Assembly (NCBI RefSeq): GCF_024169925.1
Contig: NZ_JALJXF010000001.1
Coordinates: 2,548,001-2,612,000 of the forward strand
DNA length: 64,000 bases
From: Methylorubrum extorquens
GTDB taxonomy: Bacteria > Pseudomonadota > Alphaproteobacteria > Rhizobiales > Beijerinckiaceae
Direction of reading: 5' to 3'
Below are positions 10,302-21,476 of the stretch, piece by piece. Each line of letters begins with the position of its first letter. Within the stretch, counting starts at the first letter, position 1. The notes beneath the pieces are model-generated. The model was not told the DNA's origin. It searched no databases and was given only the letters and a program-made list of their open reading frames with translations. The position numbers and the translations under genes were made by a program.

Positions 10302-12107
10302 TCAGTTAGACCCTTTCGGGTCCCCTGGCGACCCCGCCCTTTGTCCAAGAAGCGAGGGCGTGGCCCCCTCGTCGGGCCGTCGGGGCGCTTCGGTCTCGTA
10401 GCCGTTCTGGAGCAGGGTCAGGCCGGTGACGCGGCCGGTCTCGTCGGCGGTGAAGCGGATCTGCGCATCGACCGCACGCAGGAAGAACGCACGCTCGCCC
10501 TCCGGAAACAGCTCGTTGCGCGGCTGCCGCGTGACTTGCGCGAAGATCCGCCCGTCCTCGACGGTCACGGCGATCTCGGAGCCCGGCCCCAGGGCGTAGC
10601 GTCCGGCGAGCGCCGCCAGGCCGGAGCGGTCGATGGCGACTTCGCGGTGCTCCCGCGGCGGCTCGGCGAGCACGGCCCGCGCCTCCTCCGCGGTCACACG
10701 CGGCCCGGTCCGGTCGCGGCCGTCGCGATGTAGGATCACCCCCGTGGGCGTGCCGTCGGGCTCCGTCTCGAAGGTGAGGCGCATGTCGGCGACGGGGCTG
10801 ACGAAGGTGCGGTCGCTCTCGGGCACGAAGGGGAAGGCGGGCTCCCGCATTCCCGGCCCTTCCGCCCGCGCCGTCAGGCCCCGGCCGTCGCGGGCGACCG
10901 TGAGGAAGGCGCGGGGGCCGAGGCGGTAGGTGCCGGGGTAACGGTCGAGGATCACGTCCTCCAGCACGATGGCTTCCGGCGCCGCATAGTGGCCGAGATG
11001 GAGCGCGGCGAGGTCGCGGGCGATCTTCTGGGCCGGCGCGGTCTCGGTGTTCGAGAGCACGATCACCGTGAGCCGGTCGTCGGGATAGACGTCGTTGATC
11101 GAGAGGAAGCCGGGGATCGACCCGGCATGGCCGAAGACGCGGTGGCCGCTCGCCTTGTCCCCCGGCTTGCCGAAGGCGCGGGAGACGAACCAGCCGAGGC
11201 CGTAGCCGGTGCCGCGATCATCGAACATCGCCGCACGCGAGGCCTCGGAGAGCAGGCGCGGGCCGACGAGCGCCTCGTCCCAGGCCAGCAGGTCGTCGAC
11301 CGTGGAATAGAGCGCGCCCGCGGCATAGGCCGAACTCGCCGCCATCGGCACCGCGTTGCGCCACTGCGCCCGCCCCCGCCGGTAGCCGGCGGCCCGCCGC
11401 GGCAGGATCGCGGCGAGGTCGTCGTAGCCCGTCGCCTTCAGCCCCAGCGGGGCGAGGAGGGTTTCGCGCAGGTATCCTTCGTAGGAGAGGCCCGAGGCGG
11501 CCTCGATCACCATCCCGAGCAGCACGTAGTTGGTGTTGCTGTACTCGAACCGTTCGCCCGGCGGGAACAGCAGCGGATCGCCCGCCGTCAGCGCCACGAT
11601 CTGCGCGGGCGTGTGATCGACCCGCGCGATCTGGTCGTAGTAGTTCGGCAGCGCCGTGAAGTTGATGATGCCGGAGCGGTGCTGGAGCAGGTGGCGCAGG
11701 CTCACCCCCGCCCAGGCCTCCGGCACGGATGGAACCCAGCGGCGGACGGGATCGTCGAGCCCGAGCCGGCCGGCCTCGGCGAGCTTCAGCACGGCGGCGG
11801 CGGTGAAGGCCTTGGTCAGCGAGCCGATGCGGAAATGGGTCTGAGGCGTGTTGGGGATCTCCCACTCGCGGTCGGCAAGGCCGTAGGCTTGGCGGAAGAC
11901 CGGACGCCCGTCCCGGGCCACGAGGATGACGCCCGAGAACAGGCCCGCCTCGACGTAAGGGGCGACGAGGTTCCGCGCCGCGTCATCGTTTTCGGCGCGC
12001 GCCGGGCCCAGGGTGGCCAGCGCGATCGCGACGGCGAGCCAGGCTGCACGGGCGGGCCGCGCGCGGCGCGGGCTTACGGGGATATGGTTCACAGGGGCAT
12101 CGCTCAC
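10302..12107 (-). CDS. Secreted serine hydrolase, class C beta-lactamase/D-aminopeptidase family
   Basis: 601 residues when started at the GTG at 12107, which has AGGAG just upstream (tight spacing); a second GTG at 12092 is possible. A signal peptide ends at about GPARA (residue 38). The beta-lactamase-like domain carries Ser96-x-x-Lys99 (SLTK), Tyr189-Ser-Asn (YSN) and an HAGSIPG motif in place of KTG, the complete triad of family S12. The C-terminal 200 residues form two lipocalin-like repeats of the kind attached to such hydrolases. It probably cleaves D-amino-acid peptides or esters in the periplasm; resistance to beta-lactams should not be assumed. The frame continues upstream to 12743, but that part is arginine-rich noise. 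Confidence 0.88.
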   Translation of the reverse strand: MSDAPVNHIPVSPRRARPARAAWLAVAIALATLGPARAENDDAARNLVAPYVEAGLFSGVILVARDGRPVFRQAYGLADREWEIPNTPQTHFRIGSLTKAFTAAAVLKLAEAGRLGLDDPVRRWVPSVPEAWAGVSLRHLLQHRSGIINFTALPNYYDQIARVDHTPAQIVALTAGDPLLFPPGERFEYSNTNYVLLGMVIEAASGLSYEGYLRETLLAPLGLKATGYDDLAAILPRRAAGYRRGRAQWRNAVPMAASSAYAAGALYSTVDDLLAWDEALVGPRLLSEASRAAMFDDRGTGYGLGWFVSRAFGKPGDKASGHRVFGHAGSIPGFLSINDVYPDDRLTVIVLSNTETAPAQKIARDLAALHLGHYAAPEAIVLEDVILDRYPGTYRLGPRAFLTVARDGRGLTARAEGPGMREPAFPFVPESDRTFVSPVADMRLTFETEPDGTPTGVILHRDGRDRTGPRVTAEEARAVLAEPPREHREVAIDRSGLAALAGRYALGPGSEIAVTVEDGRIFAQVTRQPRNELFPEGERAFFLRAVDAQIRFTADETGRVTGLTLLQNGYETEAPRRPDEGATPSLLGQRAGSPGDPKGSN

Positions 12108-12340
12108 GGGCTCCTGTCTCCTCACGGTCGGCAACGAACTTGGCAACGAACTTGGCCGCAAAGCAGAGGCCGGCTTTGCGGCTGCGGCGTGGCAAATGCG
12201 GCAGCGCACGGAGCGGGCCATCCCCCGGATGCCATCACGCTTTCGCCGCGACCCGTTGCGACAAGCCCCCGGCGCGGGCGAAAGCCGCCGCGCTTGCGGG
12301 GTTTTCCTCGGCGCCGCCGACGAGACATCAGAGGCAGACG

Positions 12341-12949
12341 ATGATGACGATCCGATCGCGCAGCCTGTTCGCCGCGTCCTTCTCCGCCCTCCTCGCCGGG
12401 ACCACCCTGGTTCCGGGCGCCGCCCTCGCCCAGGCGAAGCCGCCCGCCGCCCCGCAGGACACGGCGCCCGCTCAGGCCGCCGCGCCGGAGCCGGGCAAGG
12501 CGATCGCGCTGACGCAAGGACAGATCGACGGCCTCCTCGTCGCCCAGCCCGAACTCGCGAGGCTGCCCGGCGCGGCGCCCGACAAGCCCGATCCGAAGGC
12601 CGAGGAACAGGCGCAAGCCCGGGCTGAGGCGATCGTGAAGCGGAACGGCTTTGCCAGCCTCGAAGCGTTTCAGGACGCCAGCGACACCGTCGATGCGGTG
12701 CTCGGCGGGATCGATCCCGACACGAAGAGCTATGTCGGCGCAACGCCGTTGCTGAAGAAGCAACTGGCCGCGCTCCAGGCCGACAAGGCGATGCCCGCCA
12801 AGGAGAAGGCCGAGGCGGTCGAGGAGATCAGGGCAGCGCTCGCGGCGGGCGAGCCCGAAAAGCCGTCGCCGGCCAACATCGCCCTCGTGACCCAGAACTA
12901 CGCCCGGCTCAGTGCGGCGATGGCCGCGGGCGACGGGACGCCGAAATAG
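12341..12949 (+). CDS. Secreted alanine-rich protein of unknown function
   Basis: 202 residues from the ATG at 12341 (a second ATG follows directly), with GAGGCAG as ribosome-binding site. A signal peptide ends at about GAALAQA (residue 32). Then come a Pro/Ala linker and a helical region with many charged residues (KAEEQAQARAEAIVKRNGFA, then KKQLAALQADKAMPAKEKAE) that probably forms short coiled coils in the periplasm. I recognise no catalytic motif. It diverges from the serine hydrolase with 233 bases between the starts, so they may share regulation. A GC-rich hairpin follows 18 bases after its stop. Confidence 0.7.
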   Translation: MMTIRSRSLFAASFSALLAGTTLVPGAALAQAKPPAAPQDTAPAQAAAPEPGKAIALTQGQIDGLLVAQPELARLPGAAPDKPDPKAEEQAQARAEAIVKRNGFASLEAFQDASDTVDAVLGGIDPDTKSYVGATPLLKKQLAALQADKAMPAKEKAEAVEEIRAALAAGEPEKPSPANIALVTQNYARLSAAMAAGDGTPK

Positions 12950-12967
12950 GCGCGCCGTCGCAGACGA

Positions 12968-12991
12968 CCCTCCCACCCGTACGAGGGAGGG
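12968..12991 (+). terminator. Possible terminator after the secreted alanine-rich protein
   Basis: The 7-base arms CCCTCCC (12968-12974) and GGGAGGG (12985-12991) enclose a ten-base loop. No T-tract follows, so termination strength is uncertain. Confidence 0.35.
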
Positions 12992-13085
12992 ATAGCGCCG
13001 GCTCCCTCCGCGTTACGACAGGCCACCCTTTGTCCCGCTGCGCCCGGTCTCGAGCCGGGGGCTGCCCCTGAGAGCATCCGCAACC

Positions 13086-14429
13086 GTGACATCCTCCCCT
13101 CGGCCCACCCTCGGAAGCCCCGCCTCCGAGGCCTCGCCGGGCGGTTTGCCGGGGGCGGCCCCGCGTGTGCCCGCGGGCACGCCGGCGAGCCCGTCCCCTT
13201 CGAGTCCATCGCCTTGGGCCGGGCCGGGCTTTGCCGAGTTCGTCGGCATCGTCGCGCTGATGATGGCGGTCACCGCCATGTCGATCGACAACCTGCTGCC
13301 GGCCTTCCCCGCGATCCAGGAGCGGTTTTCGGTCGCCGACCCCAACAGCCTGCAGCTTCTCGTCTACGTCTACATGATCGGCTTCGGGGTGGCGCAGATC
13401 GTCTACGGGCCGGTCTCGGATGCGCTCGGGCGGCGGCCGACGCTGCTGATCAGCCTCGGCATCTACACCGCAGGCTGCATCCTCTCGATGCTGGCGCCGA
13501 GCTACGAGTGGCTGCTCGCCTCCCGCGTCATCCAGGGCATGGGCGCGGCCGGCGGCCGGGTGCTCTCGACGGCGATCGTGCGCGACCGCTTCTCGGGGCG
13601 CGAGATGGCGAGCGTGATGTCGCTCATCATGATGGTGTTCCTGATCGTGCCGATGCTCGGGCCGGCGATCGGCGCGACCATGCTGCTGCTCGGCTCGTGG
13701 ATCTGGGTGTTCGTCTCGATGCTGGCGCTCGGCGGCATCCTCACCCTTTGGTTCGCCCTGCGCATGCCCGAGACGCTGCATCCCGAATACCGCCGCCCGC
13801 TCTCGCTGGGGGCGACGGGGCAGGCGCTGCTGACGGTGCTGCGCACCCGCGCGGCGATCGGCTACGCCACGGCGCTCGGCCTGCTGACGGGCTGCATCAT
13901 GGGCTATGTCGGCTCGGCCCAGCAGGTGTTCGACACCGGGCTCTACCATCTCGGCGGGTTGTTTCCCGTCGCCTTCGGCGTCGTGGCCGGCGCGATGGGT
14001 GCGGCGACGCTGATCAATTCCCGCCTCGTGCGCCGGCTCGGGATGCGCACGCTCTCGCACGCGGGCGTCACCGCCTTCACCGCGGTGGGCGTCGTACAGG
14101 TCGGCATCGGTCTGCACTATCAGGGGCATCCGCCGCTGGTGCTGTTCCTCTCGGTTCTGGCGCTCAACCAGTTCCTGATCAGCTTCGCCCTGCCGAACTT
14201 CAACGCGCTGGCCCTGCAGCCGCTCGGGGCGATCGCCGGCACGGCGTCCTCGTTCCTCGGCTTCTACACCACGATCCTCGGCGCCTTCTGCGGCTTCATC
14301 ATCGGGCACGCCTTCGACGGCACGGTGATGCCGGTGGCCTACGGCTACGCTCTGCTCGGCGGCCTCGCCCTGCTGGTCGTGGCCTGGACCGAGCACGGGC
14401 GGCTCTTCCGGGCCGGTGTCTCCGGCTGA
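13086..14429 (+). CDS. MFS drug exporter, Bcr/CflA family (DHA1)
   Basis: 447 residues from the GTG at 13086. The first 45 residues are a Pro/Ser-rich cytoplasmic tail; helices begin at about residue 49 (FVGIVALMMAVTAMSIDNLLPAFP). Motif A is present in the 2-3 loop (GPVSDALGRRPTLL), the following helix has ASRVIQGMGAAGGRVLSTAIVRD, and helix 5 has VPMLGPAIGA. This is the Bcr/CflA pattern of proton-coupled drug exporters with 12 helices. The substrate is unknown. The long tail could be shorter if a later start is used. It is convergent with the transglutaminase operon, with only nine bases between stop codons and no obvious terminator in between. Confidence 0.85.
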   Translation: MTSSPRPTLGSPASEASPGGLPGAAPRVPAGTPASPSPSSPSPWAGPGFAEFVGIVALMMAVTAMSIDNLLPAFPAIQERFSVADPNSLQLLVYVYMIGFGVAQIVYGPVSDALGRRPTLLISLGIYTAGCILSMLAPSYEWLLASRVIQGMGAAGGRVLSTAIVRDRFSGREMASVMSLIMMVFLIVPMLGPAIGATMLLLGSWIWVFVSMLALGGILTLWFALRMPETLHPEYRRPLSLGATGQALLTVLRTRAAIGYATALGLLTGCIMGYVGSAQQVFDTGLYHLGGLFPVAFGVVAGAMGAATLINSRLVRRLGMRTLSHAGVTAFTAVGVVQVGIGLHYQGHPPLVLFLSVLALNQFLISFALPNFNALALQPLGAIAGTASSFLGFYTTILGAFCGFIIGHAFDGTVMPVAYGYALLGGLALLVVAWTEHGRLFRAGVSG

Positions 14430-14438
14430 GAACGCCCC

Positions 14439-15335
14439 TCAGGCTGCCTCGTCCTCGGGGATGACGTCGACCTCGACGGTGAGCTTCTGTGCCCCGGCGG
14501 AAGCGACCATCCCGTCGATCGGCGCGACGTCGGTGTAATCCCGCCCGCGTGCCACGACGATGTGGTCGTCGCGTACGACGCAGGCATTGGTCGGGTCGAG
14601 CCCGATCCAGCCGCTCTCCCCCACCTCCAGCCCGCACCACAGCGCGACCCAGGCGTGGCTGGCATCCGCCCCGCGCAGGCGCGGCCGCCCGGCCGGCGGC
14701 CGGGTGCGCAGGTAGCCGCTGACATAGGCGGCCGGCAGGCCGAGGCCGCGCAGGCCGGCGATCATGACGTGCGTGAAGTCCTGGCAGACGCCGGCCCTCA
14801 GGGCGAAGGCTTCCGCCAGCGGCGTCGAGACGGTGGTCGCCTTGGCGTCGAAACGGAAATCTTCGCGGATGCGATGCATCAGCTCGACCGCGCCGCCATA
14901 GGCGCTGCGCCCCGGCGGAAAGCTGACGCGGGCATAGTCCGTCACTGCCGGTTCGAGCGGCACCCGCTGGCTGCGGAACTGGAAATGCGCCGGCCCGTCC
15001 GGCCCCAGCGAGGGGAGCGCAACGGCCGCCGCGCGCACGGCCTCCCAGGGCTGGCCCGCCTCGGGCGGCGGGGGAGCCGGCCGCTCTACGGCGACGCGTG
15101 AGACCGCCTCGACCGTGAATTCGCGGTGAGGCTCGTCGAGGGTCAGGGTCAGCGTATCGAGACCGAAGAAGTCGCGCCGCTCAAGACGGCTGGTTGGCGT
15201 GGGCGTGACGTGAAGCGCGCTGTCCAGCACCCGCTGCCCCTCGCCGTCGCGGGGGCGAAGGCGCAGGTTGCAGCGCGCGAAGCGGACGGCTCGCGCATAG
15301 CGATAGGTCGTCAGGTGACGCAGGCTGTAGATCAA
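14439..15335 (-). CDS. Transglutaminase-like cysteine peptidase with N-terminal beta domain
   Basis: 298 residues from a TTG at 15335 that overlaps the TGA of the upstream gene (TTGA), so translation is probably coupled. Residues 1-80 form the bacterial transglutaminase N-terminal domain (SLRHLTTYRYARAVRFARC). The catalytic triad is Cys184 (RAGVCQDFTHV), His227 (DASHAWVAL) and Asp247 (GLDPTN). Such proteins hydrolyse or transfer amide bonds. It is the third gene of an operon with a DUF2126 transglutaminase and an ATP-grasp/alpha-E fusion, a set proposed from comparative genomics to make and process peptide-like amide products in the cytoplasm. No signal peptide is visible. Confidence 0.88.
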   Translation of the reverse strand: MIYSLRHLTTYRYARAVRFARCNLRLRPRDGEGQRVLDSALHVTPTPTSRLERRDFFGLDTLTLTLDEPHREFTVEAVSRVAVERPAPPPPEAGQPWEAVRAAAVALPSLGPDGPAHFQFRSQRVPLEPAVTDYARVSFPPGRSAYGGAVELMHRIREDFRFDAKATTVSTPLAEAFALRAGVCQDFTHVMIAGLRGLGLPAAYVSGYLRTRPPAGRPRLRGADASHAWVALWCGLEVGESGWIGLDPTNACVVRDDHIVVARGRDYTDVAPIDGMVASAGAQKLTVEVDVIPEDEAA

Positions 15336-17950
15336 GCGAGACCCGTGAGCTTCTCGGGCCGCAGGGCATCGGGGCCGTTGGGGAAGTAGCGGCCGGCGAT
15401 CCCGTCGGCGAGGCCTTCCAGATCCGCCTCGAACCGCTCCATGGTCTCGGCGTCGAACGCGGCGGCCTCCGCCGTCTGGAGCGTGGCCGCTAGCGCCAGA
15501 GCCCGGCGGCGGTGCGGCTCGGGCAGCCCGTCGGCGGCGAGCGCCGGCAGGGCGTCGAGATGGGCGACCATCGCCTGAATCTGGTAGGCGACGGAACGGG
15601 GGTTGTGGGGATCGAGCACCGCCATGTCGCAGACCGCATCGCGGCTCACGCCGACGAGGTAGCGCGCCCCGTAGGCGATCTGCGAATCGGCGAGCGAGAG
15701 CATCACGCCGAGATCCTCGGCGCCGGCTTCCTCGCCGCAGAAGCGGACCGCGAAGCCGCAGGTGTTGATCGCCCGCTCGATGCGCCGGCCCATATCGGCG
15801 AAGCGCCAGCCGGCGGCGTGGCCCATATTCTCGTGGATCAGGCCGGTGAGCGCGGCAAGGTGGCCGAGCGCCCGCTCGGCCTTGCCGAAGAGCTGCGCCT
15901 CGGTGGGCGCCCAGGCTTCCGTGTAGGCCAGGGTGTCGCGCAGGTCGGCCAGCGCCCGCCAGGATTCGGCCGGCAGCCGCTCGCGCAGGGAGGCGGCGAT
16001 GCGCCGGGCCTCCAGCACATGGGCGAGGCCCGAGCCGTGGAGCGTCCTGCCGGGAAGTGTCTTGCCGGAAAGCGCTTCCCCGGCCACGGCCGCGGGTGAG
16101 AGATCGACCGCGCTGACCGCGCCCCAATCCTTGAGCAGCGCGCGGATGGCGAGCGCCGTCGGCGCGCCCTCCGCCCCGGAGGCGTCGGCCGCGATCGCCT
16201 CGCTGAACACCCCGAGATGGGCCTGGACGAGGCGGATCACCGCTTCCGCCCGCTCGAGGTAGCGCCCGAACCAGAACAGGTTGTCGGCCGCCCGCGACGG
16301 CAGGTGGCCGGCGATGCGGCGGATGCGCGGCGCGCTCGTGTGCACGAGGGTCGGCGTATCCACGGGCGTGTCGGACAGGACCCAGACGTCGGCGGAGCGG
16401 ATGCCGGCGCGCATCTCGCTCGGGTCGGCACCCTCGTGCTCGGCGACGCGGCAGAAGGCGCTCGGGAGCACGCGCCAGCCGTCGGGCGTGGCGGCGGCGA
16501 AGACGCGCATGACGAAGGGGCGTGCGACGAGCCGCCCGTCCTGCCACGCAGGCATGGTCGAGAGCGGCGCGGGCTCCTGCGCCACCCAGTCGAACGGCCG
16601 CTCGCGGAGGGACGCGACGGCGCGGGCGCGGGCGGCGTCGAGAGCCGGGCCGGCCAGCATCGCGTCGCGCTCCGGGCCGCGCACCGGGGTCGCGGCGGCG
16701 CGCAGCGTCAGGCGGTCGAGGTTGGCCAGCGCGTGGTCGAGGCCGTCCGGATCGCCGCACCACCAGGTGCGGGGCCCCGTGAGCCGCAATTCCTCGCCGG
16801 TGAGCCGCTGGGCGATGGCGGGCAGGTAGGGCGAGAGCGCGGCCGATTCGAGCACGCCGGAGCCCGGCATGTTGCCGACCACGGCACCGCCCCGGCGCAG
16901 CACTTGGAGGATGCCGGGCACGCCGAGGCGCGAATCCGAGCGCAGCTCCATCGGGTCGAGATAATCGGCATCGATCCGGCGCCAGACCGCATCGGTGCGC
17001 TTGAGCCCGGCGATGGTGCGGACATGCAGGAGCCCGTCCCGCACCACGAGGTCGTCGCCCTCCACCAGCAGGAAGCCGAGATAGCGCGCGAGCGCGGCCT
17101 GTTCGACATAGGTGCTGCTGTAGGGCCCCGAGGTCAGCAGGCAGATGCGCGGGTCGGTGCGGGCGCAGGCCGCGGCCAATCCGGCGCGGAACGCCTGGAA
17201 GAAGCCGGGCAGGCGCTCGACATGAAGGTCGGCGAACAGGTCCGGGAAGGCGCGGGCGAGCACCATCCGGTTCTCCAGCGCGTAGCCGAGGCCGGAGGGC
17301 GCCTGGGTGCGGTCGGCCAGCACCTGCCAGCGCCCGTCGGGGCCGCGTCCGACATCCGCCGCGTAGATCGGCAGCCAGCGCCCGCCGGGCGGGGCGATGC
17401 CGTGGACGGGCCGGAGATATTCGGGATGCCCCGCGACCACGCCCGCGGGCAGAAACCCGTCCGCGATGAGCCGGCCCGCGCCGTAGATGTCGGCGACGAT
17501 GCGCTCCATCAGGCCGGCGCGCTGGACGATTCCCGCTGACAGCTCCGCCCAGTCGGCGGCGTCGATGACGAGCGGCAGCGAGCCCAGCGGCCAGGGATGC
17601 TCGCGCCCGTCGCCGTAGACCCGGTAGGAGATGCCCGCGTCGCGGATATGCCGCTCGGCGGAGAGGAAGCGGGCGGCGACCTCGCGGTCGTCGAGCCGGG
17701 CGAGACGCTCCAGAAAGCGCGGCCAGCCGCCGCGCAGGTTGCCCCCCGCATCGACCAGTTCGTCGGCGAGGCCGGGGCGGGGCGCGTAGCCTTCCGTCCA
17801 GCGGCGCATGCGTGCGGCCGCCTCGTCGGCCGCCCAGGCGGAGGCGTCGGGCGTTGGCCCGTCTGCGAGGGCGCCTCCGGATTCTTGTCTTGCCGCGCTC
17901 TCTTGCGACGAACCGGTGACCACTTCGACGGAGAGCGCTCCGGCGGTCAT
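15332..17950 (-). CDS. Fusion of circularly permuted ATP-grasp ligase and alpha-E domain protein
   Basis: 872 residues; its ATG at 17950 overlaps the upstream stop (ATGA). The first half (to about residue 490) is the circularly permuted ATP-grasp type 2 domain: [70 protein letters not shown] and a C-terminal [10 protein letters not shown]. The second half (from about 520, [20 protein letters not shown]) is the all-helical alpha-E (DUF403) domain, usually a separate protein. Permuted ATP-grasp enzymes are expected to form amide bonds using ATP through an acyl-phosphate; no substrate is established. Fusion of the two domains supports their acting as one enzyme. It lies between the two transglutaminase genes. 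Confidence 0.9.
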   Translation of the reverse strand: MTAGALSVEVVTGSSQESAARQESGGALADGPTPDASAWAADEAAARMRRWTEGYAPRPGLADELVDAGGNLRGGWPRFLERLARLDDREVAARFLSAERHIRDAGISYRVYGDGREHPWPLGSLPLVIDAADWAELSAGIVQRAGLMERIVADIYGAGRLIADGFLPAGVVAGHPEYLRPVHGIAPPGGRWLPIYAADVGRGPDGRWQVLADRTQAPSGLGYALENRMVLARAFPDLFADLHVERLPGFFQAFRAGLAAACARTDPRICLLTSGPYSSTYVEQAALARYLGFLLVEGDDLVVRDGLLHVRTIAGLKRTDAVWRRIDADYLDPMELRSDSRLGVPGILQVLRRGGAVVGNMPGSGVLESAALSPYLPAIAQRLTGEELRLTGPRTWWCGDPDGLDHALANLDRLTLRAAATPVRGPERDAMLAGPALDAARARAVASLRERPFDWVAQEPAPLSTMPAWQDGRLVARPFVMRVFAAATPDGWRVLPSAFCRVAEHEGADPSEMRAGIRSADVWVLSDTPVDTPTLVHTSAPRIRRIAGHLPSRAADNLFWFGRYLERAEAVIRLVQAHLGVFSEAIAADASGAEGAPTALAIRALLKDWGAVSAVDLSPAAVAGEALSGKTLPGRTLHGSGLAHVLEARRIAASLRERLPAESWRALADLRDTLAYTEAWAPTEAQLFGKAERALGHLAALTGLIHENMGHAAGWRFADMGRRIERAINTCGFAVRFCGEEAGAEDLGVMLSLADSQIAYGARYLVGVSRDAVCDMAVLDPHNPRSVAYQIQAMVAHLDALPALAADGLPEPHRRRALALAATLQTAEAAAFDAETMERFEADLEGLADGIAGRYFPNGPDALRPEKLTGLA

Positions 17951-20900
17951 CGGGGTGCGGGCGTGCGCAGGTCGAGGGTCAGGGGGAAGTCGCCCGTGCG
18001 CTCCTCGGCCGGCATCGCGAGGCGGCCGGGGGTGTGGCCCATGGCCTCGAACCGCGCGAGGCGGCGCCCCTCCGCCTCGTAGGCGTTGACGGGAAAGCTG
18101 TCGTAATTGCGCCCGCCCGGATGGCTGACATGGTAGCGGCAGCCGCCGATCGAACGGCCGCTCCAGGCATCGAAGATGTCGAAGGTCAGCGGCCCGTGCG
18201 GCGGGATCGTCGGGTGCATCGAGGAGGCGGGCTGCCACGCCTTGAAGCGCAGGCCCGCGACCGCCTCGCCGCTGGCGCCGGTCGGCGTCATCGGCAGGCG
18301 TCGGCCATTGCAGGCGATGACGTGCCGGCCGGGCACGAAGCCCTCGACCTTCACCTGAAGCCGTTCGACGGATGCATCCACGAAGCGCACGGTTCCCCCG
18401 GCGGCCCCCTCTTCGCCCAGCACGTGCCACGGCTCCAGCGCTTGGCGCAATTCGAGGCCGACGCCGCCCTGCTCCACCCGGCCGAAGACGGGGAAGCGGA
18501 ACTCGGCTTGCGCCGCGAAGGCCTGAGGGTCGAAGTCGTAGCCGCCGCCGCGCAGGTCTTCCAGCACGGAGAGGAAGTCCGCCCAGAGGAAATGCGGCAG
18601 CATGAAGCGATCGTGCAGCGCCGTGCCCCAGCGGACACAGCCGCCCGTCTGCGGCTCGCGCCAGAGCCACGCCACGATGGCCCGCAACAGCACCTGCTGG
18701 GCAAGGTTCATGCGCGCGTCCGGCGGCATCTCGAAGGAGCGGAATTCGAGCAGGCCGAGCCGGCCCGTGGCGCCGTCCGGCGAGAACAGCTTGTCGATGC
18801 AGATCTCGGCGCGATGGGTGTTGCCGGTGACGTCGGCGAGGATGTTGCGGAACAACCGGTCCACCAGCCAGTGCGGGATGTTGGCCCCATCCGGCTCCGG
18901 CACCTGCGCCAGCGCGATCTCCAATTCGTAGAGCCCGTCATGGCGGGCTTCGTCCATGCGCGGCGCTTGGCTCGTCGGGCCGACATAGAGGCCGGCGAAC
19001 AGGTAGGACAGGCACGGGTGCCGCTGCCAGAACAGCACGAGGCTCTTCAGGAGATCCGGCCGGCGCAGGAACGGCGAGTCGGACGGGGTCGCGCCGCCGA
19101 GCACGACGTGGTTGCCGCCGCCGGTGCCGGTGTGGCGCCCGTCGATCATGAACTTCTCGGCGCCCAGGCGCGTTTGGCGCGCCTCCTCATAGAGGCCTCG
19201 GGTGATCGCGACCGCCTCGCGCCAGGAGCCGGCGGGGTGGACGTTGACCTCGATCACGCCGGGATCGGGCGTGACCTTGATGACCGACAGACGCGGATCG
19301 TAGGCCGGCTCGTAGCCCTCGATGTGGATCGGCTGGCCGATGCTCTCGGCGGCGCGTTCGAGATGTCCGACGAGGTCGATGTAGTCGTCGGCCCGCTCCA
19401 CGGGCGGCATGAACACGCAGAGCACGCCGTCGCGCGGCTCGACCGACAGCGCGGTGCGCACGGCCACGCCCTCGATGCCGGCTCCGTTGGCCCGGTCGGC
19501 GCCCTTCGTCAGGGGGGCGTCCCGGGGGCCGCCCGGTTCGACGGGCAGGTCGCCGCGGGCTTCGAGCGGGTCCTGCGGGTGGTAGTAGGGGTAGGAATCC
19601 GGCGGAACGTAGGGCAGCGAGCCGAGCGGCAGGCGGAAGCCCAGCGGCGAGTCGCCGGGGTTGAGGTAGGCGCCGCCGCGGCGGAACTTCCAGGTCTCCG
19701 AGATCCAGGCACGGCCCTCCCCCGCCGCGAGGTTGGCCAGCGGCAGCACGTAGCCGACGGGCGCGTCGAGGCCGCGCCCGAACACGCGCGCGAACCGGGC
19801 ATCGGTCTCCGGGCTGCCGGTCCGTGGTTCCGCGGTCGTGACGTTGGCCGGCAGCTCGCTCTCGCGGGTCCGCCAGTACACGGCGTCCTCGTAGGCCGGG
19901 AAGACGAAGCGGGCGAGTTCGAGGCGCTCGGCAAGCGTGCCGATCAGCCGCTCGGCATCCGTGATGGTGGCGGTCTTCGCGCCGTCCTCGACGGCGATCA
20001 AGTCGGCGTTCTTCCAGATCGGCACGCCGTCCTTGCGCCAATAGAGGGCGAAGGCCCAGCGCGGCAGGCTCTCGCCGGGATACCACTTGCCCTGGCCGTA
20101 ATGCAGCATGCCGCCGGGCGCGAAGCGGTTCCGCAGGCGGCGGATCAGTTGGTCGGCGAGGCCCCGCTTGGTCGGCCCCACGGCGGCGACGTTCCATTCG
20201 GGTGACTCGAAGTCGTCCACCGAGACGAAGGTCGGCTCGCCGCCCATGGTCAGGCGCACGTCCTGCTCGGCGAGATCCGCGTCGATGCGCTCGCCGAGCG
20301 CATCCATCGAGGTCCAGACCTCGTCCGAGAACGGCTTGGTGATGCGCGGGGCTTCAGCCACACGGCTGACCGTCATCTCGTAGGCGAACTCGACCTTGGC
20401 CGGCTCGGCCAGCCCGGAGATCGGCGCGGCGGCGTTATAGTGCGCGGTGGCGACCAGCGGGATGTGCCCCTCGCCCGTGAGCAGGCCGGAGGTGGCGTCG
20501 AAGCCGATCCAGCCCGCGCCGGGAAGGTAGACCTCGGCCCAGGCGTGGAGATCGGTGAAGTCGGTCGTGGTGCCGGTCGGGCCATCCACGGCGGTGGTGT
20601 CGGGCACGAGCTGGATCAGGTAGCCTGAGACGAAGCGGGCGGCAAAGCCGAGGCGCCGCAGCACCTGCACCAGCAGCCACGCGGAATCGCGGCACGAGCC
20701 GCTCTGCAGATTCAGCGTCTCGGCGGGCGTCTGCACGCCGGGCTCCATGCGCACGCCGTAATTCACCTCCGCCCGCAGCAATGCGTTGAGCGCCACGAGG
20801 AAGGTGACCGTGTGGGTCTCCCCGGGAATGCGCGTCAGGAAGGCGTCGATCTCCGGCCCGTGCGCGTCGTCGAGGACGAGGTAGGGCGCGAGCGCGACCT

Positions 20901-21231
20901 TCAGATCCGGCTCGTAGTCGAAGGGATGGCGCTCGGCGTAGGGCTCGACGAAGAAGTCGAACGGATTGATGACCGCGAGGTCGGCGGTGAGATCAACCTC
21001 GATGCGCAGTTCCGTGGTCTTTTCCGGGAAGACGAGGCGGGCGAGCCAGTTGCCGGCCGGATCCTGCTGCCAGTTGATGAAGTGGTTCTCCGGCGTCACC
21101 TTCAGCGCGTAGGCCGGCACCCGGGTCCGCGCATGCGGCGCCGGGCGCAGCCGGATCGTCTGCGGCCCCAGCGCGATCGGCCGGTCGTAGCGGTAATGCG
21201 TGACGTGGTGCAGGGCGGCTTGGATCGACAC
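17947..21231 (-). CDS. Large transglutaminase/DUF2126 protein
   Basis: 1094 residues from a GTG at 21231, where the family N-terminus [18 protein letters not shown] begins and GGAG sits five bases upstream; an ATG at 21297 would add 22 residues. Residues 1-270 are a transglutaminase unit (catalytic Cys in [13 protein letters not shown], His in [12 protein letters not shown], Asp in IGFDATSG). The remaining 800 residues are DUF2126, with blocks such as [39 protein letters not shown] and [21 protein letters not shown]2126 contains a glutamine-synthetase-like amidoligase fold according to comparative analyses. It heads the three-gene leftward operon, and its last four bases form the ATGA overlap with the next gene. 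Confidence 0.9.
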   Translation of the reverse strand: MSIQAALHHVTHYRYDRPIALGPQTIRLRPAPHARTRVPAYALKVTPENHFINWQQDPAGNWLARLVFPEKTTELRIEVDLTADLAVINPFDFFVEPYAERHPFDYEPDLKVALAPYLVLDDAHGPEIDAFLTRIPGETHTVTFLVALNALLRAEVNYGVRMEPGVQTPAETLNLQSGSCRDSAWLLVQVLRRLGFAARFVSGYLIQLVPDTTAVDGPTGTTTDFTDLHAWAEVYLPGAGWIGFDATSGLLTGEGHIPLVATAHYNAAAPISGLAEPAKVEFAYEMTVSRVAEAPRITKPFSDEVWTSMDALGERIDADLAEQDVRLTMGGEPTFVSVDDFESPEWNVAAVGPTKRGLADQLIRRLRNRFAPGGMLHYGQGKWYPGESLPRWAFALYWRKDGVPIWKNADLIAVEDGAKTATITDAERLIGTLAERLELARFVFPAYEDAVYWRTRESELPANVTTAEPRTGSPETDARFARVFGRGLDAPVGYVLPLANLAAGEGRAWISETWKFRRGGAYLNPGDSPLGFRLPLGSLPYVPPDSYPYYHPQDPLEARGDLPVEPGGPRDAPLTKGADRANGAGIEGVAVRTALSVEPRDGVLCVFMPPVERADDYIDLVGHLERAAESIGQPIHIEGYEPAYDPRLSVIKVTPDPGVIEVNVHPAGSWREAVAITRGLYEEARQTRLGAEKFMIDGRHTGTGGGNHVVLGGATPSDSPFLRRPDLLKSLVLFWQRHPCLSYLFAGLYVGPTSQAPRMDEARHDGLYELEIALAQVPEPDGANIPHWLVDRLFRNILADVTGNTHRAEICIDKLFSPDGATGRLGLLEFRSFEMPPDARMNLAQQVLLRAIVAWLWREPQTGGCVRWGTALHDRFMLPHFLWADFLSVLEDLRGGGYDFDPQAFAAQAEFRFPVFGRVEQGGVGLELRQALEPWHVLGEEGAAGGTVRFVDASVERLQVKVEGFVPGRHVIACNGRRLPMTPTGASGEAVAGLRFKAWQPASSMHPTIPPHGPLTFDIFDAWSGRSIGGCRYHVSHPGGRNYDSFPVNAYEAEGRRLARFEAMGHTPGRLAMPAEERTGDFPLTLDLRTPAPR

Positions 21232-21476
21232 GGAGGCTCCGAAGGCTTCTGCGATGGTCTCGAACGAGCGGGCGGTGCGCTCGGCCGCCGATTGCATGCC
21301 TTACTACAGTTCATGCGGCCGGAAGGAGCAATCGGGATAGCAAGAACCGTGCAGTGGCCGCCGGCCGGCATGGAACTTCGTCCGGCTCGCACCCTTGGTA
21401 AGTGCGGAAGCCGCGGGAGCGACGGTGCGGCCCGGTTCTTGTAGGGATCCCGCGGCGGCCGGAGCGGGGGCCTCCC

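Noticed and set aside
12108..12743. Upstream extension of the serine hydrolase frame
   Set aside because: Arginine- and serine-rich noise ahead of a clear signal peptide; it also overlaps the start of the divergent gene at 12341.
15336..16763. Large upstream extension of the second transglutaminase frame
   Set aside because: It overlaps the ATP-grasp/alpha-E gene in another frame and its translation is arginine-rich; the domain starts at the TTG at 15335.
18034..20205. 723-codon plus frame opposite the DUF2126 gene
   Set aside because: Antisense shadow of a gene with strong domain support on the other strand.
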